A stretch of DNA of 64,000 bases from Elymus sibiricus (Eukaryota > Streptophyta > Magnoliopsida > Poales > Poaceae), in the NCBI GenBank assembly GCA_039707655.1, contig CM077671.1:242521095-242585094 (forward strand). Reading direction: 5' to 3'. The notes under the pieces are model-generated. The model was not told the origin of the DNA and ran no database searches. It saw only the letters and a list, made by a program, of their open reading frames with translations. How positions within the stretch are numbered: position 1 is the first letter of the stretch; each line of letters begins with the position of its first letter. Shown here piece by piece: positions 12,083-23,025 of the stretch. Both the position numbers and the translations under genes were made by a program.

Positions 12083-13222
12083 CTAGGTATTGTCATATTT
12101 GGTATGCAATCCATAAGTAGCTCTCATAATAGATTCATAAGGTAATTTTATTTTCTTTCTAGGAAAGTGTTCCATGCCTTTCCTTAATGGAAATTGGAAT
12201 CTAATATTTCCTTCCTTCATATCAATAATTGCACCAATCGTTCTAAGGAAAGGTCTACCAAGTATAATAGGACATGTAGGATTGCAATCTATATCAAGAA
12301 CAATGAAATCTACGGGCACATAATTCCTATTTGCAATAATAAGAACATCATTAATCCTTCCCATAGGTTTCTTTATAGTGGAATCCGCTAGATGCAAATT
12401 TACAGAGCAATCATCAAATTCACGGAAACCTAGCACATCACATAAAGTTTCCGGAATCGTGGAAACGCTAGCACCCAAATCACACAAAGCATGGCACTCA
12501 TAATCTTTAATCTTAATCTTAATAGTAGGTTCCCACTCATCATAAAGCTTCCTAGGTATAGAAACTTCCAACTCAAGTTTTTCTTCAAAAGATTTCATCA
12601 TAGCATCCACGATATGTTTAGTAAAAGCTTTATTTTGATTATAAGCATGAGGAGAATTCAACATGGATTGTAACAAGGAAATACAATCAATCAAAGAACA
12701 ACTATCATAATTAAAGTCCTTGAAATCCAAAAGAGTGGGTTCATTACTAATTAAAGTTTTGACCTCTTCAATCCAACTTTTATCAATCTTAGCATTAAAA
12801 TCTATAAACTCTGAATCATTGGGACGTCTTTTAACTAAAGTTGACTTATCTCCAGTCCCATCTTTATCAAGATTTGTTTTAGAAAACAAAGATTCAATAG
12901 GAGTCACATCAATCACTTTAAGATCTTCATCATTATTTAAAGATTCTGGTTTTGCGGCCATTTTATTGACTAAGGTAGCTTGTTTATCAGAGATTTGGCC
13001 TACTAAATTTTCAAGATGAGCAAACTGAGATTTTAACCCATAAAACTCCTTAGACATATCATCAAGTTCCTTATTCATATATTCCCACATAGTCTTTTGC
13101 TCTCTAAGCTCGTTTCTAAAGAAACTATTATGGTCAAATTGAAGCGACATGAAACTTTTAGCATTATTCTCGATATCTTCCAACTTCCTAAGATAAGGAT
13201 CAAACCTTTTGGGTTGAGCCAT
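12083..13222 (-). CDS. Gypsy protease-bearing ORF of B
   Basis: This intact ORF has 379 codons from the Met that aligns with the gag start of element C; an upstream Met at 13252 would add ten residues. The first ~95 residues are charged and coiled-coil-like (LENLVGQISDKQ, then NKMAAKPES). They are unrelated to the gag front of C. From DEDLKVIDVTPIES onward the sequence matches the C protease ORF closely. An aspartic protease domain shows the active-site motif CDLGASVSTIP and the later ILGRPFLRT motif. The Retrotrans_gag domain present in C is missing, so this is either a gag deletion derivative or a recombinant. It ends at a normal stop with no RT or integrase after it. If expressed, the product could act only alongside proteins from another element. 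Confidence 0.85.
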   Translation of the reverse strand: MAQPKRFDPYLRKLEDIENNAKSFMSLQFDHNSFFRNELREQKTMWEYMNKELDDMSKEFYGLKSQFAHLENLVGQISDKQATLVNKMAAKPESLNNDEDLKVIDVTPIESLFSKTNLDKDGTGDKSTLVKRRPNDSEFIDFNAKIDKSWIEEVKTLISNEPTLLDFKDFNYDSCSLIDCISLLQSMLNSPHAYNQNKAFTKHIVDAMMKSFEEKLELEVSIPRKLYDEWEPTIKIKIKDYECHALCDLGASVSTIPETLCDVLGFREFDDCSVNLHLADSTIKKPMGRINDVLIIANRNYVPVDFIVLDIDCNPTCPIILGRPFLRTIGAIIDMKEGNIRFQFPLRKGMEHFPRKKIKLPYESIMRATYGLHTKYDNT

Positions 13223-13423
13223 AAGCAAACGATCTAACACACAAGCAAGCAAAAAGCAAACGAAAAGACGAACGGAAGAAGGGCGAATAAAAAGGCAAAT
13301 CTTTTTGGTATTTTCTGAAAATCGTTTTAGAAGTGGGGGAGAGGAAAACGAGAGGCAAATGGCAAATAATGTAAATGCAAGAGATGAGTTTGTGATGGGT
13401 ACTTGGTAGGCTTGATGTAGATC

Positions 13424-13441
13424 TCCCCGGCAACGGCGCCA
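13424..13441 (-). other. tRNA-Asp-type PBS of B
   Basis: On the minus strand TGGCGCCGTTGCCGGGGA lies 11 nt after the 5' LTR end. It is the usual tRNA-Asp primer site of Athila/Tat-type plant Gypsy elements. Confidence 0.9.
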
Positions 13442-13452
13442 AAAATCCTTCT

Positions 13453-15041
13453 TGCTACTTCTTGAGCATGCGTTGGTTTTCCCTTGAAGAGGAAAGGGTG
13501 ATGCGGCAAAGTAGATAAGTATTTCCCTCCGTTGTTGAGAACCAAGGTATCAATCCAGTAGGAGATACAAGCAAGTCCCCAATAGATGTACATACACAAA
13601 TAATCAAACACTTGCACCCAACGCTATAAAGGGGTTGCCAATCCCTTCACGGTTACTTGCAAGGATGAGATCTGATAGAGATAGATAGATAGGATTGCTA
13701 AAACGAAAAGTAAAACAAAAGTAAAAAGATTGCAGCAAAGTATTTTTGGTATTTTTGGTTTATAGATCTGAAAATATATTATGGAAAATAGACCCGTGGG
13801 CCATAGGTTTCACTAGAGGCTTCTCTCATGAAGGAAAATAATACGGTGGGTGAACAAATTACTGTCGAGCAATTGATAGAAAAGCGAATAATTATGACGA
13901 TATCCAAGGCAATGATTATGCATATAGGCATCACGTCCGTGTCAAGTAGACCGAAACGATTCTGCATCTACGACTATTACTCCACACATCGACCGACTCC
14001 TGCCTACATCTAGAGTATTAAGTTCATGAAGAACTGAGTAACGCATTAGGTAAGATGACATGATGTAGAGGGATAAACTCAAGCAATATGATGAAAACCC
14101 CATCTTTTTATCCTCGATGGCAACAATACAAATACGTGCCTCGCTACCCCTACTTTGTCACTGGGTGAGGACACCGCAAGATTGAACCCAAAACCAAGCA
14201 CTTCTCCCATTGCAAGAATTACCAATCTAGTTGGCCAAACCAAACCAATAACTCGGAGAGACTTGCAAGGATATGAAATCATGCATATAAGAATTCAGAG
14301 AAGATTCAAATAATATTGATAGATAATCTGAACATAAACCCACAATTCATCGGATCTCGACAAACACACCGCAAAAGAGTATTTGATCGGATAGATCTCC
14401 ATGAAGATCATGAAGAACATGGTATTGAAGAACAAAGAGAGAGAACAAGCCATCTAGCTACTAGCTATGGACCCGAAGGTCTGTGGTGAACTACTCACGC
14501 ATCATCGGAGGGGCAATGGAGTTGATGTAGATGCCCTCCGTGATCGAATCCCCCTCCGGCAGATTACCGAAAAAGGCTCCAAGATGGGATCTCACGGGAA
14601 CAGAGGGTTCCGGCGGTGGAAAAGTATTTTTGTGGCTCTTTTTGGTATCCAGGGAATATTTGGGAATTTATAGGCCAAAGAATAGGGTTAGGAGGGCTGC
14701 CGTGGGGCCACAAACCAGGGGGGCACCCCCCCCCCGAGGGCACGCCCTGGTGGCTTGTGACGCCACGGCAGGTCTCCTGCCTTCATCTCCAAGTCTGCTG
14801 GGTTGCTTCTGGTCCAAGAAAAATCATTCCGAAGATTTTATTCCATTTGGACTCCGTTTAATATTCCTTATCTGCAATACTCAAAAACAAGGAAAAAACA
14901 GAAACTGGCACTAGGCTCTTGATTAATAGGTTAGTCCCAAAAATAATATAAAATAGCATATTAATGCATATAAAACATCCAAAACAGATAATATAATAGC
15001 ATGGAACGATCAAAAATTATAGATACATTGGAGACGTATCA
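13453..15041 (-). repeat. 5' LTR of B
   Basis: This 1589-bp LTR aligns end to end with 7808-9395. A TATA box lies at 14666-14672 on the minus strand. The outermost terminal word reads GATACATTGGAGACGTATC on the plus strand, one base off the perfect inverted repeat seen in the other LTR. Confidence 0.95.
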
Positions 15042-15046
15042 AATAT

Positions 15047-16270
15047 ATGTGAATTATTGGAGCCAAAATCCACCGAGGAGGGGGGCCAGGGTGGCCAGCA
15101 CCCACCTGGGCGCGCCAGGCCCCCTGGGCGTGCCCTGGTGCGTTGTGCCCACCTCGTGGCCCCACTTGCCCTAATTCCGCCACTATATATTCCTATTTTT
15201 GGAGAAAAAAATCGAAGAGAGAGTTTCATTGTGTTTGACGATACGGAGCCGCCGCCACCTCCTGTTCTTCATCGGGAGGCCAGATCTGGAGCCCATTTGG
15301 GGATCCGGAGAGGGGAAACTTCGGTATTCGTCATCACCAACCTTTCTCCATCGCCAATTCCATGATGCTCCCCACTGGGAGTGAGTAGTTCCTTCGCAGG
15401 CTTGCTGGTCGGTGAGGAGTTGGATGAGATTCATCATGTTATCGAGTTAGTTTTGTTCGGTCTTGATCCCTAGTATCCAATATGTTCAGAGATTGATGTT
15501 GCTATGACTTTGTTATGCCTAATGCTTGTCACTACGGCCCGAGTGCCATGATTTCAGATCTGAACCGTTTATGTTATCATCTCTATATCTATGTTCTTGA
15601 TACGATCTTGCCTAGTCATATGCACCTATTACGTGTTATGATCCGTCAGCCCCATAGTGACAATATTTGGGATACTTCGCGGTGATGACCGTAGTTTGAG
15701 GAGTTCATGTATTCACCATGTGTTAATGCTTTGTTCTGGTTCTCTATTAAAAGGAGGCCTTAATATCCCTTAGTTTCCATATGGACCCCACTGCCATGGG
15801 AGGGTAGGATAAAAGATGTCATGTAAGTTCTTTTCCATAAGCACGTATGACTATTTACGGAATAAATGCCTACATTATATTGATGAACTGGAGCTAGTTC
15901 TGTATCGTCCTAGGTTATGAATGTTACATGACGAATATCATCCAACAAGTTACTGATCCAGTGCCTACGAGCTTTCCACTTATTGTTCTTGCTAAGTCAC
16001 TATTACTGCAGCTGTTGTTCTAGCTGCTATAAAACTATTGCTACTACTGTCACCGCTACTGTTACTGTCACTACTGCTATCAAACTATCATATTACTGTG
16101 CTACTGATCACTCTGCTGCAGATATTTAATCTCCAGGTGTGGTTGAATTGACAACTCAACTGCTAATACTCTCAAGTATTCTTTGGCTCCCATTGTGTCG
16201 AATCTATAAATTTGGGTTGAATACTCTACCCTCGAAAACTGTTGCGATCCCCTATACTTGTGGATTATCA
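15047..16270 (+). repeat. 5' LTR of A, second part
   Basis: This is the continuation of the A LTR after insertion B and its duplicated AATAT. It aligns with 23214-24437. It includes a TATATAT promoter-like word near 15184 and a degenerate CTACTG/TACTGC-rich tract (16000-16120). It ends in CTTGTGGATTATCA. Confidence 0.93.
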
Positions 16271-16281
16271 AGACCTTTTTC

Positions 16282-16299
16282 TGGCGCTGTTGCCAGGGA
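16282..16299 (+). other. tRNA-Asp-type PBS of A
   Basis: TGGCGCTGTTGCCAGGGA lies 11 nt after the LTR. It differs from the B and C PBS at two positions. Confidence 0.85.
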
Positions 16300-16444
16300 G
16301 CATAGCAATATTTGTTGAGTCACTTGGGATTTTTATCAATTTATCAATGAAGAATCTAATGGATACTAAGACCAAGATTTTTCCTCTACTACGAGGGGAG
16401 GTAAGGAACTACCATCTCACTCTGCACTAGATTCACCTTCTGTT

Positions 16445-17890
16445 ATGAGTAACCTTGCAACACTACCACATGCTAGTAATCCTGATATGTCGCAAGTTAT
16501 TGATGATGCTACCTCTGCTATGAATTATGCTAATGATGATGCTAGTACCATGCTTGATGATAATGTGCCACTAGGAGAATTTCTTGATGAACAAATTGCT
16601 AGAGCTAAAGAGAATGAAACTACTGAAATTGTTGAGACTGCTGAAACTGATGAAGCCTATGAAACTGATGATGATTATGAAACACCTATTAGTCCTAGGT
16701 CTCCTAAGTTTGAAATGCCTAAGATACCTGAAGGTTATGTTATGGACGAGGAGATAACTAGAGAAAGTCTTTCTTACAAGGATAGAGACGATCTTAAGAA
16801 ATTGCTACGCAAGTATAAGGAAAAGACTTTGAATGCTAGAATGAAATGTGATCCTAAGTTTTCTACTTCACCTATCTTTGTTACCGATAAGGATTATGAG
16901 TTCTCTGTCGACCCAGAGTTAATCACTTTGGTTGAATCTGATCCTTTCCATGGTTACGAAACTGAAACTTTAATGGCACACCTTACTAAGCTGAATGCTA
17001 TAGCCACCCTCTTTGCTCATGATGAGAAGGTTCGCTACTATCATATCCTTAAGTTATTTCCGTTCTCATTAAAGGGTGATGCTAAGACATGGTACAATAC
17101 TCTAGCTCCTGGTTGTGTCCGTAGTCCCCAGGATATGATCTACCTCTTCTCTGGAAAAAAAATTCCTGCTCATAAGAAACAAGCTGCCTTACAGGAAATA
17201 TTTAATTTTGTGCAAATTGAAGAAGAGAGTCTCCCACAAGCTTGGGGGAGGCTTCTCCAGTTGCTTAATGCTTTGCCTGATCATTCCCTCAAGAAAAATG
17301 AAATACTTGATATCTTTTATAATGGACTAACCGATGCTTCTAGGGACTTCCTAGATAGTTGTGCTGGTTGTGTTTTCAGGGAACGAACTGTTGAACAAGC
17401 TGAGGAATTATTGAATAACATATTGAAGAATTATGATGATTGGACTCTTCCTGAACCACTGCCTAAACCCACTCTGAAGAAGAGGGGTATATTATTTCTC
17501 AGTCCTGAAGATATGCAAGAGGCAAAGAAATCTATGAAGGAAAAAGGTATTAAAGCTGAGGATGTTAAGAATTTGCCACCTATTGAAGAAATACGTGGCC
17601 TTGACATACCACCACCTCCACAGGTGGTAGAGGTAAATTATTTATTAAAGTTTAATGAAGGTGACATTCCTCACAATAAACATCCTAGTCAATGCTTATA
17701 TGAGTTTGACAACTATATTATGAAGCAAGATCATTTCAATGCCCGTGTTCTGAAACAATTGAAATATAATTCTGATATGATTGCTCGCCTGAGTGACTTT
17801 CTATTTAGAATCAGTAATGATGTTAGAAGTGTAGGAAAGCATGCCTCTATGGTTCAAACTCAGTTAGAACAAGTTGCTAAGTCTCAATGA
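16445..17890 (+). pseudogene. Gag of A (481 codons, cut from protease by frameshift)
   Basis: The N-terminal ~110 residues are acidic (DDNVPLGEFL, ETDDDYETPISP). A Retrotrans_gag-type domain follows at about residues 160-300, with LKLFPFSLKGDAKTWY, a QAWGRL motif and FYNGLTDASRDFLDS. A Pro-rich stretch and a coiled-coil-like tail come after (LEQVAKSQ). The frame ends at TGA 17888-17890. The next codons of the gag-protease polyprotein lie in another frame (NEMNNNMNDF), so a small indel near 17885 has split what is normally one ORF. Gag would form the virus-like particle. The front part is intact; the whole polyprotein is not. Confidence 0.85.
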
Positions 17891-18068
17891 AATGAATAAT
17901 AATATGAATGATTTTGCTGCTAGAGTAGTAACTAGAGGAGGTAGAATGACCCAAGAACCACTCTATCCTGAGGGTCATCCTAAAATAATTGAACAAGACT
18001 CTTAGAGAATTAATATTGATGCACCTAGTCCTTCTAAGAAGAAAAAGAAAAAGAAAAATGATAGGACT

Positions 18069-19124
18069 TTGCATACCTCTAGTGAACCTGAGACACAAAA
18101 ACCTCCTGATAATAATGATGTCTCTATCTCTGATGCTGAAACTCATTCTGATAATGAACATTCACCTAGTGATAATGAAAATGATAATGATGATGTTCAC
18201 GATGATGCTCAACCTAGTAATGATAAAAAACCAAATAATGATGTTGAAATAGAGCCTGCTCCTGATCTTGATAACCCACAACCTAAAAATAAACAGTATG
18301 ATAAAAGAGACTTTGTGGCTAGGAAACATGGTAAAGAAAGAGAGCCATGGGTTCAGAAACCCATGCCATTTTCACCTAAGCCATCTAAGAAAAAGGATGA
18401 TGAAGAATTTAAGCGCTTTGCTGAAATGATTAGGCCAGTCTTTTTGCGTACCCGCTTAACCGATATCCTAAAGATGGCCCCTTATGCAAAGTATATGAAA
18501 GACATCATCACAAATAAAAGAAAGATACCTGAAGCTGAAATCTCCACCATGCTCGCTAATTATTCTTTTAAGGATGGAGTACCTAAAAAAGTCGGAGATC
18601 CTGGAATACCGAGTATACCTTGCTCCATTAAAAGAAACTATGTCAAAACTGCCTTGTGTGATTTGGGAGCCGGTGTTAGTGTTATGCCTTTCTCCTTATA
18701 TAAAAGACTTGATTTGAATAAACTCACACCTACTGAGATATCATTGCAAATGGCTGACAAATCAACGGCCATACCTATCGGTATTTGTGAGGATGTGCCC
18801 GTTGTTGTTGCAAATTTTACTATCTTAACGGACTTTGTTATTCTTGAGATGCCCGAGGACGACAACATGTCAATTATCCTTGGTAGACCCTTTTTGCATA
18901 CTGCAGGGGCTATTATTGATTGGAATAAAAGCAAAGTCACTTTTCATATTAATGGTAATGAGCACACGGTGGACTTTTCGAAGAAACAATTCCAAGTGAA
19001 TGGTATAAATGTTATTGAAGAATATGCGACCATTACTATTTTAGTTTTCAATTACCTCTTCCTACTGCCAAAAAGAAATATGATGTACTTATTTTTGGGG
19101 ATATGCACACCCCCATTGAGGTAA
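18069..19124 (+). pseudogene. Protease region of A, separated and broken
   Basis: The frame carries a low-complexity acidic linker (repeated DN/DD residues), then a conserved region (RPVFLRTRLTDILKMAPYAK) that precedes the protease in these elements. The aspartic protease follows with CDLGAGVSVMPFSLY and IILGRPFLHTAGA. The same frame upstream is closed by TAG at 18003-18005, where a Gln codon would be one C-to-T change away. Gag lies in another frame. The last ~25 residues look out of frame, and related coding words (FGDMHTPIEV) appear in a neighbouring frame to about 19120. No RT follows. The Met at 18069 is only the first available start. Confidence 0.8.
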
Positions 19125-19947
19125 CTTAGTGTTTTACGAAAGTTCTTCGGTTTCATGCTAATCGGAAGTGGTTGTTAATAAGACTTGATCAACCTTATTA
19201 ATGAATCATTTTTGAGCGGTATGAAGTCGATGAATCTAGTAAGCACAACTCTCTGCTCCCACCTATTATTCTCTGTTTTAGTTAGTCAAATAAAATAAAA
19301 TGCCATGTTTATCCTATTTCCGGTTTTCTCCGTACAATAAAAAATGACCCAAAAATAAAAATTCTCAGAATGCCCTAAAAATTTAACATGATATTTTTCC
19401 AAATATTTATGAATTTATGGTGCTAATAACACCAGAGGGGGAGCACCTGGTGCCCACAAGACACCAGGGCGCGCCAGCACCCCCAGGGGCGCCCTGGTGA
19501 GTTGTGGCCCCCACGTGGGCCCCCTCACTTATCTCTTTAGCCCACATCATCACCTACCTCCAGCAAAAAATCACCACAGCCACCATTTTCGTGTTCTTGC
19601 TCTCAAACCCGTGGATTTCGATCTCTTTGCTCGAAGCTCCATTTCTGAAACTGTTTGGAGGGATTGCTACTTGGTATGTGACTCCTCCATTGCTCCAATT
19701 AGTTTTTTGTTTTAGTGGGATATTTTTAGAGTAATTAGCTACTCTTGGTGCTGCTGTAGATGAGCTTGCATGTTGAATTCTTAGAGTTCTAAGTAGTTTG
19801 AATGCTCAATATGGCCTCTATGCATACTTAGGAGTAGTTGCTAACAATCTTACAAAGTTTTGTTGACAAATTTTTTTGTGGACTAAATTTTTTCAGAATT
19901 TTTATAGGAAAAATTGCAAATCTTTAGGAAGTTCTCCTCCAAGAAAA
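19125..19947 (+). other. Non-coding spacer of A
   Basis: No gene is seen. The middle (19430-19530) is GC-rich and repeats GGCGCGCCAG / GGGGCGCCCTGG words that also occur in the LTR of A. This raises the possibility that it derives from LTR-like sequence. Confidence 0.5.
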
Positions 19948-20913
19948 ATGCCAAGGGATTCATTGGGGAATCATCGGACAATTACCTTCACACCCCAAGA
20001 AAGGTGGAGGTGCGGCCGTGTGAATGACCGCATGATGCCTTCATGGAGGAGGCCGGATTCCATCAAGAGTTCGCTCAGTTTGTCGCAAACGCCGGGTTAA
20101 CCAAGTTCCTCGCAGCTAAGTGTGACCAATATCACATCCTTACAAATTCCTTTAGGGAGAAACAACCCTCATGAAGTGCAGTTTAATCTTTATGCTGAAA
20201 CTTACACAATGTCGCTAACTGACTTCTGTAACATATGCTTGATTCCTTCTGATGGGGACTTGAGAGAACCTAGGCCTTCTGAGTTTGAGGATTTTCTCCT
20301 CACGTTAACCGTGGGTAAGGATAGAGGCGTGTCGAGCGCCACTGCTACCAGCTTGCAGTTTCCCTCAGTACATTATTTCGCTTTGGTCATCGCTAAGTGT
20401 TTAACCGCTAGGGAGAAGGTCGGCTCAGTCAGTGCCCCTGAACTTGCTATTTTACATCGCGCACTTTATGATGATCACACCTTTAGTATGGGAGCTATTA
20501 TTGCTCGACGCTTACATCTTAACAAAACTAAGGGAAAGATACATGGTGGTATTTATGCTACTCGCTTAGCGAGAAACTTTAGAATTCCAATTCGCCCACA
20601 TGATTATCTCTTATCCTGAGTTTACCTTGATCATAAGTCACTGCAGGCTCACCAATTCCTTGATGTAGCTGACTCTCCACATGATATTCATTGTAACCTA
20701 GTATTTAGCAAGGAAACATGTGATGTTATTCAGTTGCATGCACCTGCTTTGTTTGATCCTATTGCCAGGAACAGATACAGGATCATGCCAGATGACATTA
20801 TAGCTTACCGGAACAACCTAGCAGCCGCTGAGGAGGAACCCCAGGGGTGGGATGCTCAGGTGCCGCCTACGCCTCACTATGACTTGGGACCGGATGGCTA
20901 CTACGGATGGTGA
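19948..20913 (+). pseudogene. ATHILA ORF-1-like ORF of A, degenerate
   Basis: This third coding region lies downstream of the protease. It begins MPRDSLGNHRT. It changes frame near 20036 (EEAGFHQEFAQFVANAG, LAAKCDQYHILTNSF) and again near 20155 (NNPHEVQFNLYAETYTM). The longest open piece is 20122-20619 (CNICLIPSDG, FPSVHYFALVIAKCL, MGAIIARRLHLN, GGIYATRLARNF). A TGA at 20617-20619 interrupts it, and the same frame continues to a natural stop at 20911-20913 (HYDLGPDGYYGW). The sequence resembles the ORF-1 family described from Arabidopsis ATHILA elements and found widely in grass Gypsy elements. Its function is not established. All breaks look like decay after insertion. Confidence 0.75.
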
Positions 20914-23025
20914 TTACCAAGCTAAGCCCAAAGCCTAAGCTTGGGGCAGTACATATTTCCACCGACATTACATTCATGATCACACATTTCATTCCAGTTG
21001 TCGGTGTTCACACTTTTTCATTGTAATATCCATGCTAGATTTGTTTTCTCGCTTTCTTCTTGTGTGTTTTAAAAACTTTGAGAAAATCCAAAAATATTTC
21101 CTACTTTTTATCTTTTCTTTCTAGCTTAGTTTAATTGTAGCATCAAAAGAAAGACCAAAAAGATTACCCGCTTCTTCTTTTACTTGTTGGGAGTTTTCCC
21201 GTGTAAATAGTTTTTCTCATTTTGTTTTTCCTCTTTAATTTGCTCTCTGTAAGAAAAACCAAAAACTCCAAAAATATTTCAGTGTGTTTCTCTGAAATTG
21301 TTTTCTTTTTATTTGAGTCGTACCTAGGAGAAGACCATGATGAAATTGTTGAGTGGTTCTCATCTGCATTATCGTTTATCTAACAAAGAGCCCATATTAC
21401 TTTGTCTTCTCCTCTTGAATAAAATGTTTGTAGATTCCAGCTTAGTCCACGGCATTCTTGCACTATTATTATTTTCTTATCATTCGGTCGTGCAAGTGAA
21501 AGGCAAGAATGACGACATTTGATGAATTGACTGTGGCAGAGAAAGGCGGGTATGAACTCAACTTGTTTTTTGTTTTTGTAAATGTGTTTAACCTAGTATC
21601 CCTTGATTCAGCTCATTATGATCAAACATGTTTGTAATGACCATTAGAGATTATAGTTGTTCATGCCATGCTTAAGTAGCTAGGAGTGGATAATGATTTA
21701 TCTTGGGTGTCAACATGCATTAAAATGGTTGTGATGCGGTATGATGATATGGTATCCTCCTCCGAATGTTTCAAGTGGCTTGACTTGGCACATGTTCACG
21801 CATGTAGTTGAATGAAAACCAACATAGCCTTCATGATATTTATGTTCATGGTGTCCATATCCTACTCATGCTAGTATTCAATGTTGATTATATGTAATGC
21901 ATGTTCATGACCATTTTTGCTCTCTACTTGGCCGCTTCTCAATCTAATTGCTAGCCTTCGCCTGTACTAAGCGGGAATACTACTTGTGCATCAAAACCCT
22001 TAAACCAAGTTATGCCAGATGAGTCCACTATATCTACCTATATGTGGTATTACCCTGCCGTTCCAAGTAAATTTGCATGTGCCACCTCTAAAAATTCAAA
22101 TGAACATCTGTTTTGTGTGCCTGGACCGCTCATGGAGCGACAGGGGGCGGTCAGTATCTTCCATGCTAAGAGGGTTATTCTCATGATGAGTGTTTATTCA
22201 CTTGTCCTTACACAAGAGGGGCGGTAATAGGGATTCCCAGTCCCGGAATCAAAAATAAAAAATAATTAAACAAAACTCCCCTAGGAATGTTGTTGGTTTG
22301 GACGGTACCCGTAGATGCGGCTCGCCGTGGAGTGTGATTGTTGGTGGAGGGGGAGTAAACCTTTACTTTTACCGCTTGGGAACCACCGCTAATTTGTTTA
22401 GCATGAAAGATATTGATAACTCTTGGTCGTGACATTGACAGGAAGGGTGTACCTCCCAAAATTATACTTATCTCTCTTTTAAACTTTGAGCTCTGGCACC
22501 GCTGCAAACCCATGCTTCCCTCTCCGAAGGGACTATCTATTTACTTTTATGTTGAGTCATCACCTTCTCAAAAAAGCGCCAGACCTGAGAGCACTATTGT
22601 CATCCTCATGCATTGTGTATAGTTGATGTTGGGTGCAGCATGACTGGATCTTTTCTACCATGAATTACAATGTTTAGTTGCTGCTTGAACTTTGGAGGTG
22701 CTCTGCATTTATGTTTTGCGGTCTCAGAAAGGGCTAGCGAGATACCACTATTGTCATATTGTATCATGATTGTTTTGACAAAGTGTTGGTGCTTGAGATA
22801 TCTTATTATTGCTCGCTAGTTGCTTATGTTGTTATTATGAGTAAATATAATTTCTAAAGAGTTATTGTTGACATGGTTAGTCATAATCTTTGTTGGAAAC
22901 CTGGGTGCTACTTAAGCATATATATGTAAACACGAACAAAAGAGTTCCTAAAAGTTTTTATTTATCACTTTTAGTTTGTCAACTGAATTGCTTGAGGACA
23001 AGCAAAGGTTTAAGCTTGAGGGAGT
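20914..23025 (+). other. Non-coding 3' domain of A
   Basis: About 2.1 kb with no convincing coding sequence. It begins with AAGCCTAAGCTTGGGGC, the same word as in the B/C hairpins. It ends with GGTTTAAGCTTGAGGGAGT, the polypurine tract directly before the 3' LTR. Confidence 0.75.

Larger units (their letters stand above)
7808..15041 (-). mobile_element. Non-autonomous Gypsy element 'B' (protease-bearing ORF only)
   Basis: B lies on the minus strand inside the 5' LTR of A, with a perfect target duplication AATAT (7803-7807 and 15042-15046). Its LTRs are 13453-15041 (5') and 7808-9395 (3'), 1589 and 1588 bp, with roughly forty differences noted by eye. The only coding region is a 379-codon ORF with a coiled-coil-like front and an aspartic protease; there is no pol. 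It is the same family as C (33097-38300), because LTR, leader, protease and 3' domain all align. It is the youngest event in the Z-A-B nest by position. Confidence 0.95.
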
